This document shows, piece by piece, positions 35,351 through 43,698 of a DNA stretch of 64,000 nt. The DNA is from Staphylococcus sp. ACRSN. GTDB lineage: Bacteria; Bacillota; Bacilli; Staphylococcales; Staphylococcaceae. The stretch's first letter is position 1, and the number at the start of each line of letters is the position of its first letter. The position numbers and the translations under genes were made by a program. The notes under the pieces were generated by a model. It made no database searches and had not been told where the DNA came from. It was given only the letters and a program-made list of their open reading frames with translations. Location of the stretch: assembly GCF_022346615.1 (NCBI RefSeq), contig NZ_JAKRNS010000001.1, forward strand, positions 334,591 through 398,590. Direction: 5' to 3'.

Positions 35351-36679
35351 ATGAGCAAACAATCACAATGGAAGTCTTCTACTGGCTTTATCTTAGCTAG
35401 TGCAGGCTCTGCAATAGGACTAGGCGCCATGTGGAAGTTCCCATATATGGCAGGAATATATGGCGGCGGCGCATTTTTATTAATGTTTTTACTATTTACA
35501 GTTTTTGTAGGTTTACCATTATTAATTATGGAATTTACTGTTGGTAAAATGGGACAAACTTATACCACTAAAATTTATGAAAAGCTTACTAAGAAAAAAT
35601 GGTTGAATATTATTGGATGGAACGGAAATTTAGCAGTATTTATACTATTTGGGTTTTACAGTGTTATTGGCGGTTGGATTATTATTTATATATTTAATGT
35701 AGCGCTACAAATACTGTCGTTCCAAGGTGGTCAACTTGGGGATATTCAGTTTGAATCGATTATAGGCAGTCCATTGTTGACGATTGTAGGACAAGGTGTA
35801 TTTATCTTGTTAACAATGATTATTGTTATGATGGGTGTTGAAAAAGGATTAGAGAAAGCATCTAAATTTATGATGCCGTTATTATTTATTTTCTTAATTG
35901 TCATTGTTATAAAGTCTTTAACACTTGGAGGATCAATAGAAGGGTTGAAATTTATTCTTCAACCTCGTGTTGAGGATATATCAATGGAAGGAATATTATT
36001 TGCATTAGGACAGTCATTCTTTACTTTATCTTTAGGAACAACAGGAATGATAACTTATGCAAGCTATGCTTCAAAAGAGATGCCAATTAAAACATCAGCA
36101 GTTTCTATTGTTGCGATGAATGTATTGGTATCTGTACTTGCAGGTTTAGCTATATTCCCAGCAATTGCTGCATTTGGTTATAAGCCAACAGATGGACCTG
36201 GATTGCTATTTAAAGTCCTACCAAAAGTTTTTGATCAAATGGCACTAGGATCTACATTCTATTTGATTTTTTTAATATTATTTTTATTTGCTGCACTAAC
36301 TTCTTCAATTTCATTACTAGAACTCAATGTATCTAATTTTACTAAAAATGATAATTCTAAAAGAAAATCAGTGTCGTTCTATGCTAGTGTGTTAGTGTTT
36401 GTTATTAGTATTCCAGCGACATTATCTTTCAGTAGTTTGAGTGGTATCCACTTTGCTGCTGGAACAATTTTTGATAATATGGATTTCCTGGTTTCTAACA
36501 TTTTGATGCCATTAGGTGCTTTAGGAACGACGTTAGTAGTAGGTCATGTCTTGAATAAAGATGATTTAATTGAACACTTTGGAAAAGATAAATATAAAAT
36601 ATTTTTACCATGGTATTATTTAATAAAATTTGTATTACCTGTTGTGATAATTTTAATATTTGTTGTTCAATTTATATAA
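35351..36679 (+). CDS. sodium-dependent transporter, SNF/NSS family
   Basis: 442 residues, 11-12 transmembrane helices. TM1 (FILASAGSAIGLGAMWKFPYMAG) is the unmistakable LeuT/NSS sodium-site segment, and TM6 (ALGQSFFTLSLGTTGMITYASY) carries the unwound substrate region. It imports an amino acid or related solute with Na+, substrate unknown. It precedes the PSM/lipase locus and has its own terminator. Confidence 0.92.
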   Translation: MSKQSQWKSSTGFILASAGSAIGLGAMWKFPYMAGIYGGGAFLLMFLLFTVFVGLPLLIMEFTVGKMGQTYTTKIYEKLTKKKWLNIIGWNGNLAVFILFGFYSVIGGWIIIYIFNVALQILSFQGGQLGDIQFESIIGSPLLTIVGQGVFILLTMIIVMMGVEKGLEKASKFMMPLLFIFLIVIVIKSLTLGGSIEGLKFILQPRVEDISMEGILFALGQSFFTLSLGTTGMITYASYASKEMPIKTSAVSIVAMNVLVSVLAGLAIFPAIAAFGYKPTDGPGLLFKVLPKVFDQMALGSTFYLIFLILFLFAALTSSISLLELNVSNFTKNDNSKRKSVSFYASVLVFVISIPATLSFSSLSGIHFAAGTIFDNMDFLVSNILMPLGALGTTLVVGHVLNKDDLIEHFGKDKYKIFLPWYYLIKFVLPVVIILIFVVQFI

Positions 36680-36700
36680 AAGAATAGCTTAAATAATGAG

Positions 36701-36736
36701 AAACTGTCGATTGATTTATCTGTCGACAGTTTTTTG
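36701..36736 (+). terminator. NSS transporter terminator
   Basis: AAACTGTCGA/TCGACAGTTT hairpin with T6 right after the gene. Confidence 0.9.
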
Positions 36737-36995
36737 GGCTTTCAGTGTTCGTATTATAATGTGAAAACAATAAAGTAGGATTTTAGTTGAAGTATCTCAT
36801 TTCAATTAAGTAAACCGAAAATGTATGTGCCACTTCAAGTTAATATATCAGTATTTATAATGCGTTATACAAATAGATTTTAGTAGTTATGATTTTTTAC
36901 GTTAAGGTATTTACTATGTAAAATTTATACAAATCATACTTTGTAGATGGGAATATGAGTTTTCGAGTTGTGCGTAATTAAATTGTGACAATCTA

Positions 36996-37024
36996 TTGAC
37001 TGAGAACTAAGTATTTAGTACAAT
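36996..37024 (+). promoter_or_regulatory. promoter of the peptide-lipase-peptide transcript
   Basis: TTGACT (36996-37001), exact 17-nt spacer, TACAAT (37019-37024). No terminator lies between it and 39487. The gap 36737-36995 shows no gene. The leader to the first peptide is about 130 nt. Confidence 0.65.
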
Positions 37025-37126
37025 TTTAATAAATTATTTATTAGAAGGATTTAATTGTTAATTATTATATTAGAATATATAAATTATGGATTGATACTTT
37101 TAATAAATAAAAATTTTCCTTATTTA

Positions 37127-37140
37127 TGTAAGCGTTTTCT
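37127..37140 (+). promoter_or_regulatory. cre-like site in the lipase operon leader
   Basis: TGTAAGCGTTTTCT fits TGWAANCGNTNWCA at all but the last position. It lies downstream of the promoter and just before the first peptide's ribosome site, where CcpA would act as a roadblock. Confidence 0.55.
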
Positions 37141-37159
37141 TAAAAAGGAGGTAACATTG

Positions 37160-37225
37160 ATGGAAGCTCTCATCGGAAAGTTTTTTGAATTATTACCACG
37201 CTTTATCGTGAATTTATTTATCTAA
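37160..37225 (+). CDS. PSM-like 21-residue amphipathic peptide, upstream of lipase
   Basis: ATG with an excellent AAAGGAGG 8 nt upstream, encoding 21 residues and a TAA. It begins MEALIGKFFELL, continues PRFIVNLFI, has no signal sequence and forms an amphipathic helix, with polar residues at 2, 6/7, 10, 14 and 18. Net side-chain charge is about zero. Size, composition and locus fit the phenol-soluble modulins (secreted cytolytic surfactant peptides), although the central Pro13 is unusual. Only 50 nt and no terminator separate it from the lipase gene. A leader-peptide role is the alternative. Confidence 0.65.
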   Translation: MEALIGKFFELLPRFIVNLFI

Positions 37226-37275
37226 TTGATAGGTATCTATGACTAGAAAGTTATAAATTCGAAGAGGTGTCTAAA

Positions 37276-39390
37276 ATGGAGAAAAAGCAAAACAAATACA
37301 GTATTCGAAAATTTAGTGTAGGTGCTTCGTCAATTCTAATAGGATCTTTATTATTTTTAGGATCAGGAACGGCACAAGCATCTGAAGAAAATAGCCAGCA
37401 AAATGATGTGGCTCAATCAACACAGGAAGTGAAGGGAAGTAATTTCGTAACAGACGACGCTAATCAAAATAAGCAGTCTAATCAGGGAAACTCTGAGACT
37501 GAAGATGTTACTACTGAACCTACGAAAGCGAAACAATTACATAATGCACAGTCATCTTCGACTGTAGTAGATTCAGTAAAAGGAATGGAAACCAATCAAA
37601 ATATTAAAATAAGTAAAGAGAATAACAAGGAAGATGTAGATTTAGAAAATAACGAGCAAGCTAAAGCCAAATCAGAAGAAAAAGCGGAAGTAGACCCACA
37701 GTATAACGAGCAATCTGAAGCAAAACCAGAAGAAAAAGCGGAAGTAGACCCACAGTATAACGAGCAATCTGAAGCAAAACCAGAAGAAAAAGCGGAAGTA
37801 GACCCACAGTATAACGAGCAATTTAAAGGCAAATTAGAAGAAAAAACGAAAGTAGATTCTCAATATAACGATGAAGCATCAGTGAAAACATCTACAAAAC
37901 AAGTAATCACAGATAATGCACTAACAACTGAACAAAAAGATAAAGCAACTGACGCAAAGACTTCAGATTCGAATGTATTTTCACAAAATACGGATAATAA
38001 AAGTGCTCCAGTACAACAACATGGGCAGAATGATATAGATGAAACGCAACAAAATAATGATGTGTCATTAGAACAACTTCAAAATGAATTACAGTCTCCC
38101 GAAGGCATAAATGATGAAAATAGAGATAATAAATCAAATACAAGTTTGAAAACTTTAAAAGATAGTGCCGTAGCAACTACGCCAAACCAAACTCAGAAAA
38201 CAAATGAACCAGCAATTGAGCAGCCAACTAAAATAGCAAAACAAGGTCAGTATAAAAATGATGACCCTATTATATTAGTGCATGGATTCAATGGTTTCAC
38301 AGATGATATTAATCCACCAATTCTTTCTCATTATTGGGGTGGAGACAAATTAAATATTAGACAGGATTTACAAGATAATGGCTATGAAACTTATGAAGCG
38401 AGTATTGGTGCGCTAAGTAGTAACTATGACAGAGCTGTAGAACTATATTACTACATTAAGGGCGGTACAGTTGATTACGGAGCAGCCCATGCTGAAAAAT
38501 ATGGTCATGAACGTTATGGAAGAACTTATGAAGGTGTTTATAAAGATTGGCAACCGGGACAAAAAGTTCATTTAGTTGCACATAGTATGGGTGGTCAAAC
38601 GGTTAGACAATTAGAAGAGCTACTTCGTAATGGTAACCCTGAGGAGATAGACTATCAAAAAGAACATGGTGGCGAAATATACCCACTTTATCAAGGTGAC
38701 CATGATAATATGATCACGTCAATAACGACGCTAGGTACACCACATAATGGTACAGTTGCCTCAGATGAATTAGGTAATGAAGCATTAATCAGACAAATTG
38801 TTTATGATTATGTAAAATTCAAAGGAAATACAGATTCACATTCTGATTTTGGCTTGAATCAATGGGGTTTAAAACAAAAAGAGGGTGAGTCTTATTTAGA
38901 TTATGTGAAACGTGTAAAAAACAGTAAGTTATGGAAAACGCAAGATAATGGTTTTTATGATTTATCTACTGAAGGCGCTGAAAAATTAAATTCGAATACC
39001 TCATTAAATCCAAATATTGTCTACAAAACTTATACTGGCGAATCGACAAGACCTACATTATTCGGACGTCAAAAATCAGACTTAAATATGTTTTTACCAT
39101 TTACGCTTACTGGTAATGTGATTGGTAAAACAGCCAATGCTAGTTGGAGGGAAAATGATGGACTCGTATCCGTTGTGTCTTCACAGCATCCGAATAATCA
39201 AGCATACGTGGATGCTACAGACGAAATTCAAAAAGGTGTATGGCAAGTTACGCCAGTAAGACATGGTTGGGACCATGTGGATTTTGTTGGTCAAGATTCA
39301 ACAGATCCATTCCATAATAGTCTAGAATTGCAGCAATTTTGGCATAACATTGCAGATGAATTGGTGAGAAGTGAACAGTTAGACGCATAA
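37276..39390 (+). CDS. YSIRK-type secreted pre-pro-lipase (triacylglycerol lipase)
   Basis: 704 residues. The signal peptide has the YSIRKFSVGASSILIGS motif and ends near GTAQAS. Residues about 40-330 form a hydrophilic propeptide with 18-residue repeats. The mature lipase (about 330-704) has DPIILVHGFNGF (oxyanion), VAHSMGGQ (nucleophile Ser), conserved Asp/Ca2+ residues and RHGWDHVDF (catalytic His). It hydrolyses host or skin triacylglycerols after proteolytic maturation. ATG 37276 is set by GAGG 8 nt upstream. Closest in type to staphylococcal Geh/GehC/GehD, but I cannot name the orthologue. Confidence 0.93.
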   Translation: MEKKQNKYSIRKFSVGASSILIGSLLFLGSGTAQASEENSQQNDVAQSTQEVKGSNFVTDDANQNKQSNQGNSETEDVTTEPTKAKQLHNAQSSSTVVDSVKGMETNQNIKISKENNKEDVDLENNEQAKAKSEEKAEVDPQYNEQSEAKPEEKAEVDPQYNEQSEAKPEEKAEVDPQYNEQFKGKLEEKTKVDSQYNDEASVKTSTKQVITDNALTTEQKDKATDAKTSDSNVFSQNTDNKSAPVQQHGQNDIDETQQNNDVSLEQLQNELQSPEGINDENRDNKSNTSLKTLKDSAVATTPNQTQKTNEPAIEQPTKIAKQGQYKNDDPIILVHGFNGFTDDINPPILSHYWGGDKLNIRQDLQDNGYETYEASIGALSSNYDRAVELYYYIKGGTVDYGAAHAEKYGHERYGRTYEGVYKDWQPGQKVHLVAHSMGGQTVRQLEELLRNGNPEEIDYQKEHGGEIYPLYQGDHDNMITSITTLGTPHNGTVASDELGNEALIRQIVYDYVKFKGNTDSHSDFGLNQWGLKQKEGESYLDYVKRVKNSKLWKTQDNGFYDLSTEGAEKLNSNTSLNPNIVYKTYTGESTRPTLFGRQKSDLNMFLPFTLTGNVIGKTANASWRENDGLVSVVSSQHPNNQAYVDATDEIQKGVWQVTPVRHGWDHVDFVGQDSTDPFHNSLELQQFWHNIADELVRSEQLDA
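37630..37880 (+). repeat. 54-nt tandem repeat in the lipase propeptide
   Basis: 18-codon unit (AEVDPQYNEQSEAKPEEK). Two copies are identical at 37684-37737 and 37738-37791, a third diverges at 37792-37845, and partial degenerate copies flank both sides. It is in frame, so copy number can change without breaking the gene. Confidence 0.9.
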
Positions 39391-39421
39391 ATGAATAATA
39401 AAAAGGAAAGAAGGGATGCAA

Positions 39422-39487
39422 ATGACTGGAGATATCTTTGAATTATTAGGGTCATTATTTAATGTAATTAAAACGTTATTCTTTTAA
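39422..39487 (+). CDS. PSM-like 21-residue amphipathic peptide, downstream of lipase
   Basis: ATG 31 nt after the lipase stop, with GAAGGGA about 7 nt upstream; an in-frame ATG two codons earlier (39416) is possible. Reads MTGDIFELLGSLF then NVIKTLFF: polar residues at 4, 7, 11, 14 and 18 make a textbook amphipathic helix, side-chain charge about -1, no signal peptide. It sits before the operon terminator, so it shares the lipase transcript. Typical of PSM-alpha or delta-toxin-like peptides, which leave through the PmtABCD exporter. Confidence 0.72.
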   Translation: MTGDIFELLGSLFNVIKTLFF

Positions 39488-39492
39488 GAGCG

Positions 39493-39527
39493 AAACATAG
39501 GATAGTGATTGCTATCCTATGTTTTTT
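39493..39527 (+). terminator. terminator of the lipase/PSM-like operon
   Basis: AAACATAGGATAG/CTATCCTATGTTT hairpin with T6, immediately after the second peptide. Confidence 0.92.
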
Positions 39528-39622
39528 CTTAATTTAACTAAGTATGTGTAAAATTATTTATTGTTAAAAAATTGTGGAAGGATAGTAACAGTATCAATGT
39601 TTAATATATGAAATTTTGATAT

Positions 39623-39665
39623 AAAAAGCCCTTAAATGAATTTGATAAATTCATTTAAGGGCTTT
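39623..39665 (-). terminator. terminator of the PSM-alpha-like gene
   Basis: AAAGCCCTTAAATGAATTT/AAATTCATTTAAGGGCTTT perfect hairpin, T-run on the minus strand. Confidence 0.88.
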
Positions 39666-39711
39666 GATTTAGGTTTTGAATCCTAAAGACATAAGTATAA
39701 TTAAGGATAAA

Positions 39712-39765
39712 TTATTTTGAGAAAGTTTCGATTAATTTTTTGATGATATCGATGATGAATTCCAT
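39712..39765 (-). CDS. PSM-alpha-like peptide
   Basis: 17-residue peptide MEFIIDIIKKLIETFSK, closely patterned on PSM-alpha (hydrophobic face at 4, 5, 8, 11, 12, 15; Lys pair in the middle; polar K-containing C-terminus) though shorter than the usual 20-26. GAGGGG lies 10 nt before the ATG, and a perfect terminator follows. The locus between the NSS transporter and sle1 resembles the S. aureus psm-alpha site. PSM-alpha genes are driven directly by AgrA; two AGTTAAC copies (near 39791 and 39829, minus strand) flank an AT-rich -10 region but are too weak to call. Confidence 0.78.
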   Translation of the reverse strand: MEFIIDIIKKLIETFSK

Positions 39766-40008
39766 TATTATTTCACCCCTCTTTATCTTTGTTAACTCAA
39801 ATATAATATAATTGAACAAAACTATGTTGTTAACTTCTTAATTTATATAAATTCATGCATAAATGAAGGAATTTAATAATTTTTTACAGTTTTGCATTCA
39901 AAACTGTATTGCTTAAAATTTTTAAAATAAAAATCACATTAATTAAAAATGTTCTAATAAAAGAAGCATAGATAATTAATGTGAAAAAATGATATTAATA
40001 AAGCTTGT

Positions 40009-41697
40009 TTAATCTGTTGTGGCACCTTTTGATGCGGAAGAGACGAGTTTAGCATATTTTGCTAAGGTGCCTTTTGTAGCTTTTAACGGTGGCGCTTGCC
40101 ATTGTTCGCGACGATGGTTGAGTTCTTCATCTGTGACATCAAAGCTTATTTCTAGCTGCTTAGCATCGATGGTCACGATATCATTTTCCTCAAGTAAAGC
40201 CATCGGTCCACCTACTTGAGATTCAGGAGCAGCGTGTCCGATAACTAAGCCGTGAGAACCTCCTGAAAATCTACCGTCTGTTACGAGGGCAACAGATTCC
40301 CCTAATCCTTTTCCTACAAGTATAGAAGAAGCAGATAACATCTCTGGCATACCTGGTGCGCCTTTTGGACCAGCATAACGAATGACAACAACGTCACCTT
40401 CATTAATTTTGTTATTGAGAATCGCTTGAGTTGCTGCAGCTTCTGAATCAAACACACGTGCAGGTCCTTTTATATAAGTGACACTTAACCCAGAAATTTT
40501 TGCTACTGCACCTTCAGGAGCGAGATTGCCTTTTAGTATAACGAGTGGTCCTGTAGGATGTTTCGGATTATCGAAATTAATAATGGCATTATTATCGGTT
40601 AAATCTTCTTGATTTGCTAGGTTTTCTGCTACTGTCTTACCTGTAACAGTCAGACAATCACCGTGAATTAACCCTTTATCGTATAATAGTTTCATTACTG
40701 CAGGAATACCACCAACTTCATCTAAATGTGCCATGACGTACTTACCACTTGGACGTAAATCTGCGATATGTGGTACACGCTTACGCACCTTTTCAAAGTC
40801 GTCGAGTGTTAAATCGACATCTGCAGATTGTGCGATTGCAAGAAGATGAAGTATGGCATTAGTTGAGCCACCTAATGCCATGACAATTGTTATGGCATTT
40901 TCGAATGCTTCCTTAGTCATTATATCTTTTGGATAAATGTCTTGTTCTAAAAGTTTGTAAACTGCCTTTCCAGCAGCTCGACTATCTTTTGCTTTATTAG
41001 AGGACACTGCAGGATGAGACGAACTTCCAGGTAAACTCATACCCATTGCCTCAATTGCAGAAGCCATTGTATTAGCAGTAAACATTCCACCGCAAGATCC
41101 AGCACCAGGGCAGGCAGCGCATTCAACCTTATGCAATGCCGTATCATCGATTTCGCCATTATTATACTGCCCTACGCCTTCAAATGCAGATACAGCATCT
41201 ACATCCTTGCCGTCTAGTTTCCCTGGTAATGTTGTGCCACCATAGACAAAAACTGCTGGTAAATTTAAACGTGCAATTCCAATCATACAACCAGGCATAT
41301 TTTTATCACAACCACCTATAGCAACTAGTGCATCTAGATTTTCTGCACTCATTACAGTTTCTATTGAGTCAGCAATAATTTCACGACTTGGTAATGAAAA
41401 GCGCATACCGTCAGTACCCATTGATATACCATCAGATACCGTTATTGTGTTGAAAATAAGTGGTGAAGCACCTGACTCGCTAATGCCTTGCTTTGAAGCA
41501 CGGGCAAGTTTATCGATGTGCATATTACACGGTGTTACTTCACTCCATGTACTTGCGACACCAATCATTGGATTATTAAAATCCTCATCTTCGAAACCTA
41601 GAGCCCGTAAATATGAACGGTTTGGTGTTCTACTAACACCTTCACTGATAACCTTACTTTTTATACGTAAATCTTTATTTGCTTTTTTTTCAGTCAA
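40009..41697 (-). CDS. ilvD: dihydroxy-acid dehydratase
   Basis: 562 residues, the standard length for staphylococcal IlvD. Fe-S enzyme of isoleucine/valine synthesis. Cluster and Mg2+ ligands are visible in [12 protein letters not shown] and [16 protein letters not shown]; the C-terminal [14 protein letters not shown] is conserved. The start is a TTG at 41697 with GGGGGG about 6 nt upstream; the frame runs 39 nt further without a site. Unusually it stands alone: ilvD normally heads ilvDBNC-leuABCD-ilvA, none of which adjoins. Confidence 0.95.
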   Translation of the reverse strand: MTEKKANKDLRIKSKVISEGVSRTPNRSYLRALGFEDEDFNNPMIGVASTWSEVTPCNMHIDKLARASKQGISESGASPLIFNTITVSDGISMGTDGMRFSLPSREIIADSIETVMSAENLDALVAIGGCDKNMPGCMIGIARLNLPAVFVYGGTTLPGKLDGKDVDAVSAFEGVGQYNNGEIDDTALHKVECAACPGAGSCGGMFTANTMASAIEAMGMSLPGSSSHPAVSSNKAKDSRAAGKAVYKLLEQDIYPKDIMTKEAFENAITIVMALGGSTNAILHLLAIAQSADVDLTLDDFEKVRKRVPHIADLRPSGKYVMAHLDEVGGIPAVMKLLYDKGLIHGDCLTVTGKTVAENLANQEDLTDNNAIINFDNPKHPTGPLVILKGNLAPEGAVAKISGLSVTYIKGPARVFDSEAAATQAILNNKINEGDVVVIRYAGPKGAPGMPEMLSASSILVGKGLGESVALVTDGRFSGGSHGLVIGHAAPESQVGGPMALLEENDIVTIDAKQLEISFDVTDEELNHRREQWQAPPLKATKGTLAKYAKLVSSASKGATTD

Positions 41698-42030
41698 ATA
41701 ATTACCCCCCAGTAATGATTCGCTTAATTTCTGCAAATGTTTATATAGAATAGGCTATATTTAATATTAAACGTAATGCGTGTTGATTTTAATTCTATGG
41801 ATGCTATATATGTCTTTACCCGTATCTCTATTTTATTAAAGGAAGTGTGCATAATCGATTGATAATTTTAAATATAAATTATATTTTTGAAGATTTAAAA
41901 AGTATATTGAAGTGAATATATACATGTTTATGTTACAGAGTGATATAGCTATATTGTAATGTTTATAAAAAAATACTTTAAAAAACGCACAATGACAGAT
42001 ATTGAAGCCGAAAGAGATAAGATAGACCTT

Positions 42031-42047
42031 TGTAATGATAATGTCAT
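42031..42047 (+). promoter_or_regulatory. WalR (YycF) box before sle1
   Basis: TGTAAT-N5-TGTCAT, 11 of 12 matches to TGTWAH-N5-TGTWAH, about 35 nt upstream of a TATAAT (42081-42086). WalKR activates autolysin genes such as sle1. The remaining 447-nt gap 41698-42144 is AT-rich with no gene. Confidence 0.65.
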
Positions 42048-42144
42048 ATAAAATTTATACTAAAATGCAATTTGTAGTTGTATAATTAAGAAGTAAAAAA
42101 ATTGTATACAAGATGAAAGAGATATATTGGGAGGTTTACAATTA

Positions 42145-43131
42145 GTGCGTAAAAAAATTCTTGCAACTGTAATTGGGAGTAGTGCGCTAGCTGCAGTTGC
42201 AACAAATACAAATGCAGAAGCAGCCACAACTTATAAGGTGAAAAGTGGAGATTCACTTTGGTCAATAGCGAATAAATACAATATTTCAGTATCGAAATTA
42301 AAATCATTAAATAATTTATCTTCAAATGTTATTTTTCCAAATCAAACGTTGAAGGTTTCGGGAACGTCTAGTTCGAACAGTACTTCGACAAGTACTTCAT
42401 CAGGAACTACATATACAGTACAATCTGGAGATTCATTATCAGCAATTGCTGCAAAGTATGGTACAACATATCAAAAAATCATGAGCTTGAATAATTTATC
42501 AAATTATAATATTTATCCAGGTCAAAAATTAAAGGTTTCGGGTAGTGCATCAACATCTTCAGGAAGTACAGGTAGTACAACGACGAGCGGATCAACAAAA
42601 ACCTATACAGTACAATCTGGAGATTCATTATCAGCAATTGCTGCAAAGTATGGTACAACATATCAAAAAATCATGAGCTTAAATAATTTATCAAATTATA
42701 ATATTTACCCTGGTCAAAAATTAAAAATTTCAGGTTCAACAACGAGTGGTTCATCAAATTCAGGTTCGACTTCAACAAGTTATAATACACCTGTTTTTAA
42801 TCACTCTAACCTTTATGATTGGGGTCAATGTACTTGGCACGTATTTAATAGAAGAGCAGAAATAGGCAAGGGTATCAGTACTTATTGGTGGAATGCGAAT
42901 AATTGGGATACTGCTTCGGCTGCGGATGGTTATACCGTAGATCATAAGGCGACAGTAGGCTCTATATTACAATCGGATGCTGGATATTATGGTCACGTTG
43001 CTTTTGTTGAATCAAAAAATTCTGATGGTAGCATCACTGTTTCGGAAATGAATTACAGTGCTTCTCCAGGAATTAAAACTTATAGAACAATACCTGCCTC
43101 ACAAGTGAGTGCTTATAAATATATTCATTAA
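42145..43131 (+). CDS. sle1: LysM-CHAP N-acetylmuramoyl-L-alanine amidase (autolysin Sle1/Aaa)
   Basis: 328 residues. Signal peptide ends near NAEAA; three LysM repeats (about 26-70, 91-135, 155-199) separated by Ser/Thr/Gly linkers bind peptidoglycan; then a CHAP amidase domain with catalytic Cys in [11 protein letters not shown] and His in YYGHVAFVE. Order, size and location match S. aureus Sle1, which splits daughter cells. GTG start at 42145 with GGGAGG 10 nt upstream, giving the usual basic [11 protein letters not shown] signal. A WalR box fits its known control. Confidence 0.93.
   Translation: MRKKILATVIGSSALAAVATNTNAEAATTYKVKSGDSLWSIANKYNISVSKLKSLNNLSSNVIFPNQTLKVSGTSSSNSTSTSTSSGTTYTVQSGDSLSAIAAKYGTTYQKIMSLNNLSNYNIYPGQKLKVSGSASTSSGSTGSTTTSGSTKTYTVQSGDSLSAIAAKYGTTYQKIMSLNNLSNYNIYPGQKLKISGSTTSGSSNSGSTSTSYNTPVFNHSNLYDWGQCTWHVFNRRAEIGKGISTYWWNANNWDTASAADGYTVDHKATVGSILQSDAGYYGHVAFVESKNSDGSITVSEMNYSASPGIKTYRTIPASQVSAYKYIH
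42412..42724 (+). repeat. near-identical duplicated LysM repeat within sle1
   Basis: About 120 nt at 42412 recur at 42604 (192-nt period) with only a few differences; they encode LysM 2 and 3. The first LysM is clearly divergent, so copies 2 and 3 are a recent duplication or gene-converted. Confidence 0.9.
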
Positions 43132-43147
43132 TAATTATAATTAATCA

Positions 43148-43202
43148 AAAAGACTCCTAGATAGGTGAAACTTGAATTCACTTAGCGCTAAGGAGTCTTT
43201 TT
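43148..43202. terminator. bidirectional terminator after sle1
   Basis: AAAAAGACTCCT...AGGAGTCTTTTT hairpin between convergent genes. Confidence 0.85.
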
Positions 43203-43232
43203 GATATGATTTGTGAGCATTTGCTCGAAATA

Positions 43233-43505
43233 TTATGATGCTTGTTTACGTAGAGATTTGATACGTTTTGCAGTTGTGAACAGTGTACTACCTAATGTAA
43301 AGGCAGAAAAAATTTTAGTGAATTTTTTTGGTGATTTTAAGGCAGTATAAAAATCGAGTACAGCACCGACACTTGAAATTGCCATACTAGCATAAATTAA
43401 TTTTTTGTTTTTAGATTGATAAGCGTACCAGTTAAAACCTTCCACAGCCACACCAACGAAATTGACTGTATTTGAAATGCGGTTAAGTTTAGTCTTTTTT
43501 GCCAT
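43233..43505 (-). CDS. small membrane protein of unknown function
   Basis: 90 residues with two probable transmembrane helices (about 15-33 and 38-56) and basic ends (MAKKTKLNR; KRIKSLRKQAS). I recognise no domain; a similar small hypothetical follows sle1 in S. aureus. Start 43505 chosen because GGAGG lies 8 nt upstream; the frame is open for 129 nt before it without a site. Confidence 0.65.
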   Translation of the reverse strand: MAKKTKLNRISNTVNFVGVAVEGFNWYAYQSKNKKLIYASMAISSVGAVLDFYTALKSPKKFTKIFSAFTLGSTLFTTAKRIKSLRKQAS

Positions 43506-43698
43506 TCTAGAAGCCTCCATTTTATATATTAATAAGTTTCGCTCAATATTATAACATTTTCGATTAGGAAAAAACTTGTATTTAAATGTATTTTGAAAAA
43601 CTTGATACGTACGAATATTGAAGTATGATAACATAAGCTTAAATCATTTAAAAATACTTTGACTAGTATTTGTAAAATAAATTAAGGAGTGCAGTGTG

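Noticed and set aside
37596..37832. Repetitive antisense open frame opposite the lipase propeptide
   Set aside because: Arises from the in-frame 54-nt repeats; no ribosome site or independent signal.
39780..39900. AgrA direct repeats upstream of the PSM-alpha-like gene
   Set aside because: Only AGTTAAC fragments are seen, not the ACAGTTAAG-type tandem repeats; too weak to annotate.
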